From Deltaproteobacteria bacterium (GTDB lineage Bacteria; Myxococcota_A; Polyangia; Polyangiales; Houyiibacteriaceae): a DNA stretch of 64,000 nt. Positions 18,012 through 25,962 of this stretch are shown here, piece after piece. The notes beneath the pieces were generated by a model. That model did not search any database and had not been told where the DNA came from. It saw only the letters and a program-made list of their open reading frames with translations. Location of the stretch: positions 1 through 64,000 of the forward strand of contig JAEPMI010000012.1 of NCBI GenBank assembly GCA_017644045.1. The letters are read 5' to 3'. Each line of letters starts with the position of its first letter. The stretch's first letter is position 1. The position numbers and the translations under genes are program-made.

Positions 18012-19598
18012 ATGGCCCGCGACTACGAAAAGCGGCGCACCTTCGCGATCATCAGCCATCCGGACGCGGGCAAGACCACGCTGACGGAGAAGCTCCTGCT
18101 CTACGGTGGCGCCATTCACATGGCCGGCTCCGTCAAGAGCCGGAAGGCGAAGCGATCCGCCACGAGCGACTGGATGGCGCTCGAGAAGCAGCGCGGCATC
18201 TCGGTGACCTCGTCGGTGCTGCAGTTCGAATACGACGAGCTGCGATGGAACCTGCTGGACACACCGGGCCACAACGACTTCTCCGAGGACACCTATCGGA
18301 CGCTCACCGCGGCCGACTGCGCGATCATGATCCTCGACGCGGCCAAGGGCGTGGAGCCGCAGACGCGGAAGCTCTTCCACGTGTGCCGGATGCGCGGCAT
18401 CCCGATCGTCACCTTCATCAACAAGCTCGACCGCCCGGCGCGCGACCCCTTCGATCTCACCTCGCAGGTCGAGGACGTGCTCGGCATCGAGAGCTTCCCC
18501 TTCACCTGGCCGGTGGGCAGCGGTGACCTCTTCCAGGGGGTCTACGACCGCCGGAATCGGCGCTTCCTGCGCTTCCAGAAGGAGAAGGGCGGCTCCACCA
18601 AAGTGAAGGCCACCGAGGTCGCGATCGACGACCCGAAGCTGAGCGAGATGCTCGGCGCGGAGGCCGCCGAGGAGCTGCAGGACCACGTCGAGCTGCTCGA
18701 TGGCGCTGGTGAGGAGTGGGACCGCGAGCGCTTCCTGAAAGGCGAGCTCACGCCGGTCTTCTTCGGCAGCGCGCTGACCAACTTCGGCGTCGAGGCCTTC
18801 CTCCACGCCTTCGGTGCGCTCTGCCCTCCCCCACAGCCGCGGGAAGCCGACGGCAACACCATCGCGCCGGACGACGACCGCTTCACCGCGTTCATCTTCA
18901 AGGTCCAGGCGAACATGGACCCCTCGCACCGCGACCGGATCGCCTTCGCGCGCGTCTGCAGCGGCCGCTTCGAGGGCGGCATGAAGGTGAACCACTTCCG
19001 GCTCGGCAAGGAGATCCGCCTGAACCGCGCGGAGCAGTTCTTCGCGCAGGAGCGCGAGACCGTGATGGAAGCCTACGCGGGCGACATCCTCGGTCTCTAC
19101 GACCCGGGCCTCTTCCGCATCGGCGACACCCTCTCGAGCGAAGCCGGACTGGTCCTCGAGGCGGTGCCCCGCTTCTCGCCGGAGCACTTCGGCCGACTGC
19201 AGCTGCTCGATCCGCTCAAGCGCAAGCAGCTGCAGAAGGGCATCCACCAGCTCGCCGAGGAAGGCACCGTGCAGCTCTTCACGGAGACCGGCCGCGAGAA
19301 GGATCCGATCTGCGGGGTCGTCGGCCAGCTCCAGTTCGAGGTGCTCATCTACCGGCTCCAGCACGAGTACGGCGCGAAGATCACCTTCGACAAGCTCCCC
19401 TTCGAGTACGCCCGCTGGGTCGAGGGACCGACCACCACCGAAGAGGTGGAGGCGAGGCGCATCCCGCTCGCGGTCACCGACGTCGATGGCGGCGTGGTCG
19501 CGCTCTTCCGGAACGACTGGGAGCTCGAGCGGGCCGTCGGCGAGAACGACGACTGGGTCTTCCACGAGACCAAGCCCATCCGCGCCGCCGAGGGCTGA
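18012..19598 (+). CDS. prfC: Peptide chain release factor 3
   Basis: 528 residues, normal RF3 length. A translational GTPase that recycles RF1/RF2 from the ribosome after termination. Motifs: ISHPDAGKTT (G1, about 14-23), RGISVTSSVLQF (switch I), LLDTPGHNDFSEDTYRTL (G3), FINKLDRPARDP (G4), then the RF3-specific domains ending in a C-terminal Glu-rich helix. No missing residue. A CTACATC stretch lies ten bases before the ATG. Lone gene; not coupled to its neighbours. Confidence 0.97.
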   Translation: MARDYEKRRTFAIISHPDAGKTTLTEKLLLYGGAIHMAGSVKSRKAKRSATSDWMALEKQRGISVTSSVLQFEYDELRWNLLDTPGHNDFSEDTYRTLTAADCAIMILDAAKGVEPQTRKLFHVCRMRGIPIVTFINKLDRPARDPFDLTSQVEDVLGIESFPFTWPVGSGDLFQGVYDRRNRRFLRFQKEKGGSTKVKATEVAIDDPKLSEMLGAEAAEELQDHVELLDGAGEEWDRERFLKGELTPVFFGSALTNFGVEAFLHAFGALCPPPQPREADGNTIAPDDDRFTAFIFKVQANMDPSHRDRIAFARVCSGRFEGGMKVNHFRLGKEIRLNRAEQFFAQERETVMEAYAGDILGLYDPGLFRIGDTLSSEAGLVLEAVPRFSPEHFGRLQLLDPLKRKQLQKGIHQLAEEGTVQLFTETGREKDPICGVVGQLQFEVLIYRLQHEYGAKITFDKLPFEYARWVEGPTTTEEVEARRIPLAVTDVDGGVVALFRNDWELERAVGENDDWVFHETKPIRAAEG

Positions 19599-19696
19599 TT
19601 CGCTCCACGCGCTCGAGCGTGACTCAGACTCACACAGTGGGCGTGTTCTTGGCACACGAAGGCCCACCGACAGGACGAATTTCAGTCCAAAAACCA

Positions 19697-19710
19697 GGCA
19701 CGGCAATTGC
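19697..19710 (+). promoter_or_regulatory. Sigma-54-type -24/-12 promoter
   Basis: GGCACG-GCAA-TTGC gives GG at 19697-19698 and GC at 19709-19710 with exactly ten bases between. It matches the consensus at all but the first T. It lies upstream of a lipoprotein gene. Transcription would begin near 19722, only three to six bases before the start codon. Confidence 0.55.
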
Positions 19711-19724
19711 TCGTAGCGTTGTCG

Positions 19725-20999
19725 ATGATGCCTCTCTTCAAAAGACATTTCTTCGGCGCGTTCCTCCTTCCCGTTCTCCTCGTCGGTTGCCCGGAGTCTT
19801 TTCCTCCCGTCGATCCGGAGCCTGCGGATGCGTCGACGACTCGCAGCGACGGGTCGACCATCGACCCGGACGATCCCAGGGCCGGGCTCCCGGACAGCTG
19901 CTGGAGCGGCACCGCTGCTCCCTGCACCTGCCCCGACGGTCGACCCGGGCTGATCTACTGCGAGAGCGCCGAATGGCTGACTGAATGCGAGTGCGCACCG
20001 GCCCCGAGCGGACCGGACGGCGGCACGCCAGACCTCGATGGCTCGGTTGCACCTCTCGACGGTTCCGTGGGAGACGCTGGTGTCCCGGGCATGGGCTGCG
20101 TGGAGGGGGACTACGACTGGTGCGATGGTCGGGACAACGACTGCGACGGAATCATCGACGAAGGCCATCCCTGTCCGAGTGCCGATGTCTCCAACACGCT
20201 GCCCGTCACCGGCGTCGTCATGGCCGTAATCCCCGAGCCTACGGACGAAGATCGCATCGCTCTGCGACGGATCTGGCCGGATCGTAGCGACACGGTCGGC
20301 GACTTCGATCACGACTCCTCCGGCTCGGTCAGCCCGGCTGGACCAGGCCGATATACATACCGCTCCCGGTCGAACGCGCTCTACGAATGGAGAATGGGCG
20401 CGGACGTGGAGGTCGACACGCCTCCGTGCTTCTACGAGCGTGAATGGTTCTTCGACTACGACGGAGCTGGCACGATCTACTACGTCTGTGATGGGACGCT
20501 CCGCCGAGGCCTGGGTGAGCTCGTCGTCCCGAGCTTCCCCGGCGAGGGCACGGTCTACCGGGTCACCGAGAGCGGGCGGGCGTTGTTCCGCGAAGTCTCA
20601 CGCCCGTACGAACCGACGTGGTTGGGTACGGCCGGAGTCCACACTGCCATCGACTTCGGTCAGTGGTCGGGTCGCTTCTGGCATGCCGTAGTGCACCCAA
20701 CCGTGGTGGGCGACTCCGTCTTCCACGTAATGCATCGGGACTTCCGAGGAACTTCACGGCACGAAAAGGTCATCTTCCGGCTCGATGCAGGCGAGGAAAC
20801 CGCACTGCTGGTGCGTCGCGTACCGGCACTCGACTTCAGCAATCAACGGGTGATGGCTCTTCCAGACGGCACGCTGCTGATGTGGTGGCCTAGGGGCGAG
20901 CGTCCCAACCAGAACGTGCTGGCCATTCCCACCGATGGTCCCGCGTACAAGCTGTACGAAGGACCGCTTCGCGACGTGATCTACGTACCGGCGCCGTGA
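19725..20999 (+). CDS. Secreted lipoprotein with MopE-type motif
   Basis: 424 residues. The start is ATG 19725 or 19728. A signal peptide ends in a lipobox (LLPVLLVGC), so it is probably an outer-membrane or periplasmic lipoprotein. A low-complexity Asp/Ser/Pro linker follows, then Cys pairs and CDGRDNDCDGIIDEG at about 137-151, a motif repeated in myxobacterial MopE-like proteins and thought to bind calcium. The rest is beta-rich with WFFDYDGAGTIYYVCDG and later Trp/Tyr-rich strands. Function unknown. Preceded by a sigma-54-like promoter. Confidence 0.78.
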   Translation: MMPLFKRHFFGAFLLPVLLVGCPESFPPVDPEPADASTTRSDGSTIDPDDPRAGLPDSCWSGTAAPCTCPDGRPGLIYCESAEWLTECECAPAPSGPDGGTPDLDGSVAPLDGSVGDAGVPGMGCVEGDYDWCDGRDNDCDGIIDEGHPCPSADVSNTLPVTGVVMAVIPEPTDEDRIALRRIWPDRSDTVGDFDHDSSGSVSPAGPGRYTYRSRSNALYEWRMGADVEVDTPPCFYEREWFFDYDGAGTIYYVCDGTLRRGLGELVVPSFPGEGTVYRVTESGRALFREVSRPYEPTWLGTAGVHTAIDFGQWSGRFWHAVVHPTVVGDSVFHVMHRDFRGTSRHEKVIFRLDAGEETALLVRRVPALDFSNQRVMALPDGTLLMWWPRGERPNQNVLAIPTDGPAYKLYEGPLRDVIYVPAP

Positions 21000-21019
21000 G
21001 TGCATCGAACGCACACCAT

Positions 21020-21044
21020 GGCTCGAACGGTAGGAGCTCGAGCC
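21020..21044. terminator. Weak hairpin downstream of lipoprotein gene
   Basis: GGCTCGA (21020-21026) pairs with TCGAGCC (21038-21044) around 11 bases, 21 bases after the stop codon. A second short stem (21059-21064 and 21068-21073, TGAGCC/GGCTCA) follows. No T-run, so termination is uncertain. Confidence 0.35.
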
Positions 21045-21177
21045 GACCCGCGATGACGTGAGCCTTCGGCTCATCGGTTCGCGACCGTTCGTCGCAGCAG
21101 GCGTGAACCGAAGGTCACGAGAGTGTTCATCCGGCCGCTCTTTCTCCGAGGTATGGTGCTTGCTTTCGGGCGGGGCG

Positions 21178-22278
21178 ATGAGACTACGAACGATTCTGAT
21201 CGGCGGAGCGTTGGCGTTCGGGTGCGAGGGGAGCGCGGAGCGGGAGACCGAGTCGGCGGAGCCGACGGTGGAGGAGCGCGCCGAACACGCCGAGCCGGAG
21301 GTCGAGGCGGTGGAACCGTTCGATCTCTTGCCGACGGCGGCGGAGGCGTTGGCGGTGTCGTCGACGACGCCCTCGCTCCGCTCGGGGCCTCGCTTCCTGG
21401 TGGACGGATCGATGGAGACGCCGTGGGCGAGCCGAACGGGAGACGACGCGGCGTTCGTCGAGGTCCGCGTGCCGGCGGGGAGCGAGGTGCACGCGGTGGC
21501 GCTCACCTCGGGCTTCACCAAGGTCGATGGCGACATGGACCTCTTCACGATGAACCTGCGCATCGCGAAGGTCCGGCTGCTGGCCGAAGGCGAAGAGGTC
21601 GGGCGCTGGGACGTCGACACGGAGTCGCGCGAGCTCCAGCGCTTCGAGCTCGACGCACCGACCGCCGGTCGCGAGTGGAAGCTCGAGATCCTGGAGACGA
21701 TCCCCGGCACGCGGCGCGGCTGGCGGGAGGTCTGCATCAGCGAGCTGCGACTCTTCGGGACTTCGCCGGTGACCGAGGGCGCCGGTCTCGCGTTGCTCAC
21801 GGGCGGGCTCGATGGCCTTCGCATCGACGCCATCTCCCAGGCGCGCATCGATCTGGGGAACGCACCGACGGAGCGCCCGGCCTCGATCGACGACTGGTGG
21901 ACCCGAGTCACGGTCGGGCTCCGGGCCTACCCGATGCGCTGCGCGTTCCCGCGGGTCCGTCGCCAGCTGGCGGAAGCCGTGACCGCCGTGCGCGTCGCCG
22001 AGGACGCGACGCTCGACGCCCAGGTCACCCTGGACGAGGTCGCGTGTCCCGGCGAGGGGCTCAGCGACGAGGCCTACGACGAGATCGACGACATCCGGAC
22101 CCAGGCTCGCGACGCGCTCGCGGACAGCGAGTGGGACCGCGAAGACGCGCAGGACCGGGCGCTCGTGCTGCTCGACGAATGGTTCTTTCACTGCGAGCAG
22201 AAGCTCCGGGGGGAGGAGCAGGAAGTCTTCCGCGACTGGGGCCTCCCGCTTCTCGAGGGGCCCCTCGTCGCCCCCTGA
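21178..22278 (+). CDS. Lipoprotein with discoidin/F5-8C-like domain
   Basis: 366 residues from ATG 21178 (longer upstream frame rejected for lack of signal peptide). A lipobox GALAFGC ends the signal. An acidic linker (about 20-60) leads into a beta-sandwich-like region: RSGPRFLVDGSMETPWAS, a common opening of NPCBM/F5-8 type C-like domains, then VEVRVPAGSEVHAVALTSGF and ISELRLFG. The C-terminal third is helical and acidic. Likely binds sugar or surface polymer, but this is inference. Confidence 0.7.
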   Translation: MRLRTILIGGALAFGCEGSAERETESAEPTVEERAEHAEPEVEAVEPFDLLPTAAEALAVSSTTPSLRSGPRFLVDGSMETPWASRTGDDAAFVEVRVPAGSEVHAVALTSGFTKVDGDMDLFTMNLRIAKVRLLAEGEEVGRWDVDTESRELQRFELDAPTAGREWKLEILETIPGTRRGWREVCISELRLFGTSPVTEGAGLALLTGGLDGLRIDAISQARIDLGNAPTERPASIDDWWTRVTVGLRAYPMRCAFPRVRRQLAEAVTAVRVAEDATLDAQVTLDEVACPGEGLSDEAYDEIDDIRTQARDALADSEWDREDAQDRALVLLDEWFFHCEQKLRGEEQEVFRDWGLPLLEGPLVAP

Positions 22279-22305
22279 TCCACCCATTCGACCCGCTGAG
22301 CTCTT

Positions 22306-22476
22306 GTTCTCGCACGAAGGCACCAAGAGCACGAAGGTTCACAAAGGGGTTGGATCGTGGGTCGACGCGCGGGTTCGTCGGTCGCCGCCGAATCGCTTCG
22401 TGAGTCACGTTCCCAACCGGCGTCGATCCTCCCCTCTTCGTGAACCTCTGAGTTCTTCGTGTCTTTGTGCGAGAAC
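22306..22476. repeat. 171-bp imperfect inverted-repeat element
   Basis: Arms 22306-22348 and 22434-22476 are about 43 bases each and match at roughly three quarters of positions after reverse-complementing. The outer ten bases (GTTCTCGCAC) are exact. The motif CACGAAG recurs in both arms. It fills most of the gap between a lipoprotein gene and the radical SAM gene, with no coding potential. It resembles intergenic palindromes found in many bacteria; whether it is mobile is not shown. Confidence 0.65.
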
Positions 22477-22529
22477 AAGCTGAAAGCGCCAGGACTGGGA
22501 GACGAATGGGGGGAACGCAGGCCGGCTGC

Positions 22530-22535
22530 TAGAAT
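22530..22535 (+). promoter_or_regulatory. Extended -10 box TAGAAT, 8 nt before GTG 22544
   Basis: TGC-TAGAAT (extended -10) ends eight bases before the GTG start of the radical SAM gene. An identical TGC-TAGNAT occurs before the kelch-like lipoprotein gene. Confidence 0.5.
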
Positions 22536-22543
22536 GCACCACG

Positions 22544-23782
22544 GTGAGCGAACCGCGAAGCCAGGTCGAGATTCAGCTCGGCCACATGTGCAACAACCGC
22601 TGCGTCTTCTGCGTGAGCGGGCAGCGCACCGATCGGGGCGAGGCGAAGCCGATGGAGGCGTCGCCGCTGCTCGAGCGCATCGAGGACGCGGCGCGAGCGG
22701 GGCACAAGAAGATCACGCTGCTCGGCGGTGAGCCGACGCTGCAGCCCGCGTTCCTCGACGTGGTGCGGCGCTGTGGGGAGCTCGGCTTCGAGGAGGTCGT
22801 GGTCTTCACCAACGGCGTGAAGACGGCCCGTGAGCAGGTCATCGACGCGACGCGCGAGGCGCTCGGCCCGAACGCGCACCTCATCTGGCGGATCTCGATC
22901 CAGGGCGCGACCGAGGCGTCGCACGTGCGCACCACGCAGCGGCCCAACTCGTTCAAGCGAATCCTGCGGACCCTCGACCACCTGAAGGCGCGCGGCGAGG
23001 ACATCACGGTCAACATGTGCGTGGTGCGCTCGAACCACGCGGACCTCGAGCACTTCGCGGAGCTGCTCCTGCCCTACGGCGCTCGGCAGCTGCACCTCGA
23101 CATGGTCCGGCCGCTCGACGCGGGCGACCGGACCGAGGCCGAGATGGAAGAGATGCTGGTCCGCTACACGGACCTCGCCGAGCCGATGCGCCGGATGGTG
23201 GCCGCGTTCGAGGAGCGCGCCCCGGGCTTCGACGTGAACATCGGCAACCTCCCCTACTGCGTCGCGCCGGATCTGATCCGCTGGATCCACCACGACGGCG
23301 AGCACACAGAGACGGTCGCCATCGACCACGACGACCAGCTCAGCGAGCCCTGGGACAAGTACGAGGTCAAACGGCGCGACAAGCTCAAGGCGCCGGGCTG
23401 CGCGGAGTGCGTCATGAACGCCGAGTGCAACGGCGTCTTCGAGACCTACGCCCGCTTCCACGGCCTCGACGAGCTCCGGCCTCTGAGCGCGGACGACGTG
23501 CCCGCCGATCGGATCGCGCTCGCCCCTTCGGTCGCCGCCCGGCTGGAGCGCCTCCGCCGCGCGGCGCCCTTCGGCCGCCTCGAGTGGGTCGGCACGCGGC
23601 GCACCGACGACGGAGTCGAGGTGTCCCTGCAGGGCCCGCAGTCGGAGCGCGCGGTCTTCTTCTTCGAGGAGAAGGCCGGTCGCGCGAGCGGTGGCTACCG
23701 GGTCGAAGGCGATCCCACGGACGCCCTTCGCGAGGGCGTCCGCGCAGCGATGGTGGCGCTCAAGCGCCTCCCGCTGGCGTAG
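22544..23782 (+). CDS. Radical SAM protein with C-terminal Cys cluster
   Basis: 412 residues, GTG start. The radical SAM signature is CNNRCVFC (Cys16, 20, 23; C-x3-C-x2-C) for a [4Fe-4S] cluster and SAM. LLGGEPTL, the SAM-binding strand, follows at about 65. Partial barrel motifs follow, and a second Cys cluster (CAECVMNAECNG) lies at about residue 286, as in SPASM/twitch-type enzymes. The last 100 residues are unlike standard families. Substrate unknown; it might modify a peptide or tRNA, but no precursor gene is adjacent. Ends three bases from a convergent VWA gene. Confidence 0.82.
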   Translation: MSEPRSQVEIQLGHMCNNRCVFCVSGQRTDRGEAKPMEASPLLERIEDAARAGHKKITLLGGEPTLQPAFLDVVRRCGELGFEEVVVFTNGVKTAREQVIDATREALGPNAHLIWRISIQGATEASHVRTTQRPNSFKRILRTLDHLKARGEDITVNMCVVRSNHADLEHFAELLLPYGARQLHLDMVRPLDAGDRTEAEMEEMLVRYTDLAEPMRRMVAAFEERAPGFDVNIGNLPYCVAPDLIRWIHHDGEHTETVAIDHDDQLSEPWDKYEVKRRDKLKAPGCAECVMNAECNGVFETYARFHGLDELRPLSADDVPADRIALAPSVAARLERLRRAAPFGRLEWVGTRRTDDGVEVSLQGPQSERAVFFFEEKAGRASGGYRVEGDPTDALREGVRAAMVALKRLPLA

Positions 23783-23785
23783 AGG

Positions 23786-25084
23786 TCAGATGATGATGGT
23801 CGGGCAGCCGACCACGATCTCGACCTCGGCCGCGCTCATCAGGAGGCGGTCGCAGATCGGACCCTGGATGATGATCGCGTCGTTCTCGGGCGTCGTGTAG
23901 TTCCAGCTGTCCATCGATGAGTCGCTCGACTGACGAAGCACCGTGCGGTCCTCGCCGTCGAAGGTGACGCCGACGTTCACGAGGTTCGGGTTGAAGCCGG
24001 TGATGCCATCTCGCGGCACCTCGAAGACACAGCTGTCGAGGAAACGGCTCGCGATCTCCTCGAGCGCGTCCTGGAAGTCCGCCTCGAAGCTCGAGCCCTC
24101 GGCGTTGTAGTGGCAGCAGTTCGACGGGCCCTCACAGCTCGCGACGGTCCCGATGATCGGCAGCGTGATCGTCTCGCAGGTCTGTCCCGCGGGGCAGTGC
24201 GAGTCCATCGTGCACTGGCAGGTGCCCGGCACGGGGATGCCGCCGATGCTCATGTTGTTGCAGGCCTGACCGGCGTCGCACTCGCTCGCGTCGTAGCAGG
24301 TCTTCTCCGTGCACTCCGGCATGCAGGTCGGCGTGCGAGGGGTCTCGCCGTTGAACGCGAGCGTGGAGAGGAAGTTGTTGCTCTCGTCGAGGCCCACCGC
24401 GTAGGTCAGGTACCCGTTCGACGAGTTCTGGTCCGCCGCCATCGCCAACACCGCGTTGCGCTCGGACTGGGAGGTCTCGCAGGTCTCGGCGCCGTCCGTG
24501 ACCATGATGAGGCCCTTCTGACCACGCCCCTCGACGTCGCCGAGCTGCGCCCAGCCGGCTCGGAGGGCGCTGGCGATGGGCGTGTTGCCGCCACCGGCGC
24601 TCGCGCTCGAGAGGGCCGACGAGATCATGCTCCGAGTCGAGCCGAGCGGACCGACGGCGACCCGCATGGCGTCGCTACCGACCGAGCACTCGTCGCCGCT
24701 CGTGTGCGGGAAGAGCATCAGGCCCATGTTCAGGTCGTCCGAGACACCGCTGAGCGCGTTGTTGATCGCGCTGGTCGCCAGGTCCCACTTGGTGGGGCCG
24801 GAGTCACCGCTCGCCGGGTTGTCCATGCTGCCCGAGCGGTCGAAGACCAGGATGAGGCTGCCGGGCACGCGCTCGGTGGGCACCGTCGAGGAGCCACAGC
24901 CCGCGTCGGGGTCGAAGGGGTCGAACATCCCGAAGTCGCGCGGCATCGACATCATGTCCGTGCCGGTCGTCATGTCGGGATCGACCATCCCCATGTCTCG
25001 CGTGGGGCTATCCCCGGGGACGCGGGTGTCGTCGCAGGAACAGGCGGTGAGGAGGGCGAGGAGGAGGAAGCGAAGAGTTCTCAT
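23786..25084 (-). CDS. VWA-domain lipoprotein
   Basis: 432 residues. Signal peptide and lipobox (LLTAC, Cys15), so anchored at an outer or inner membrane. A Met/Asp-rich linker precedes a von Willebrand A domain from about 75, with the MIDAS D-x-S-x-S at Asp82/Ser84/Ser86 (DRSGSM) and a later TDGAE. A Cys-rich insertion (about 245-310, EGF-like CDAGQACNN and CPAGQTCE) follows. It likely binds a partner through Mg; the partner is unknown. TAGCAT lies about 41 bases upstream of the ATG. Confidence 0.82.
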   Translation of the reverse strand: MRTLRFLLLALLTACSCDDTRVPGDSPTRDMGMVDPDMTTGTDMMSMPRDFGMFDPFDPDAGCGSSTVPTERVPGSLILVFDRSGSMDNPASGDSGPTKWDLATSAINNALSGVSDDLNMGLMLFPHTSGDECSVGSDAMRVAVGPLGSTRSMISSALSSASAGGGNTPIASALRAGWAQLGDVEGRGQKGLIMVTDGAETCETSQSERNAVLAMAADQNSSNGYLTYAVGLDESNNFLSTLAFNGETPRTPTCMPECTEKTCYDASECDAGQACNNMSIGGIPVPGTCQCTMDSHCPAGQTCETITLPIIGTVASCEGPSNCCHYNAEGSSFEADFQDALEEIASRFLDSCVFEVPRDGITGFNPNLVNVGVTFDGEDRTVLRQSSDSSMDSWNYTTPENDAIIIQGPICDRLLMSAAEVEIVVGCPTIII

Positions 25085-25219
25085 GGTCGGGTACTGCTCA
25101 CGTGAAAGGCCGTCACGGAACCGAAATGCTAACGGAAAGGCACGCCTCCGCCCGAATCCGGGGCCTTTCAGTTCGCGCAGCCGTGAGCCAACTCTCCCGT
25201 GAGCCCACCGCGCCGCCGC

Positions 25220-25912
25220 TCAGAGCAGGCTGCCGGTGATCCGCACCCGCATGCTGACGGCGACGTCGAGCTCACCCTGCGGGAAGGGCCCGCCGGGCAT
25301 CAGATCGGTGCCGGTGCGGATGAAGAAGCGGTACCGGTGCTCGACGTTCTCGTAGTACTCGGTGAACGCTGCCGCCCCGGCGGCGTCGAGCATCACGTCG
25401 CCCTCGCCGGTCGTGCCGACCAGGATCGAAGGCACGACGCCGAGTCGCTGGACGCCGGCGGAGTCCACGCTCGCGGCGCCGGCAGGACCCCAGAAGATCT
25501 CGACCTCTTCGACCGGGATCGTGAGGGTGTTGCGCTGGACCTGGTACCGGATCTCGAGAATCTCGAGCGAGTCGATCTCGCCGATGACGTCGTCGAGGTC
25601 GCCAGCGAGCTCATCGAGATCGACGGGGTCGCCGACCGGCGCCGAGATGGTGAGGGGCTCCGGGTCGCAGGTGCCGGACACGCAGGTGACGGGTGCTTCC
25701 ATGGTGGAGGGGCAGGCGACGGCGTCGCACGGCACCGAGCGCACCACGGGGCCGGTGGCGGTGTCTTCGCGCAGCTCGTCGGGAACCGGGAAGTCGGCGG
25801 TGGTGAGGCTCGCCTCGAGGCCGACCGAGAAGGTCGCCGTGGTCGTCTGCTCACAACCGGCCGCCGCGAGCAGGCCCACAAAGAAAGCGATTCTCGAGAT
25901 TCGTCTCGTCAC
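25220..25912 (-). CDS. Lipoprotein, unknown function
   Basis: 230 residues, GTG start. Lipobox LLAAAGC near residue 20. The mature part is beta-rich, with one Cys pair (CVSGTCDPE) and a run VDLDELAGDLDDVIGEIDSLEI. No homologous family recognised. TAGGAT ends six bases before the start, without SD. It lies between the VWA lipoprotein and the kinase, all on the minus strand, but gaps of 50 to 135 bases suggest separate transcripts. Confidence 0.68.
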   Translation of the reverse strand: MTRRISRIAFFVGLLAAAGCEQTTTATFSVGLEASLTTADFPVPDELREDTATGPVVRSVPCDAVACPSTMEAPVTCVSGTCDPEPLTISAPVGDPVDLDELAGDLDDVIGEIDSLEILEIRYQVQRNTLTIPVEEVEIFWGPAGAASVDSAGVQRLGVVPSILVGTTGEGDVMLDAAGAAAFTEYYENVEHRYRFFIRTGTDLMPGGPFPQGELDVAVSMRVRITGSLL

Positions 25913-25918
25913 ACTGCA

Positions 25919-25924
25919 ATCCTA
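25919..25924 (-). promoter_or_regulatory. TAGGAT -10-like box, 6 nt before GTG 25912
   Basis: TAGGAT on the minus strand ends six bases before the GTG, with no SD between. This is one of the clearest leaderless-type starts. Confidence 0.55.
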
Positions 25925-25962
25925 GTGCACACGCACGTCGGGGGCACCCCAACGGGCAAAGG

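Noticed and set aside
17640-20312. An open frame of 890 codons on the minus strand, opposite release factor 3 and its neighbours.
   Set aside because: It is antisense to prfC, whose protein is complete and recognisable. The frame has no signal, no start signals and a composition typical of GC-rich shadow frames.
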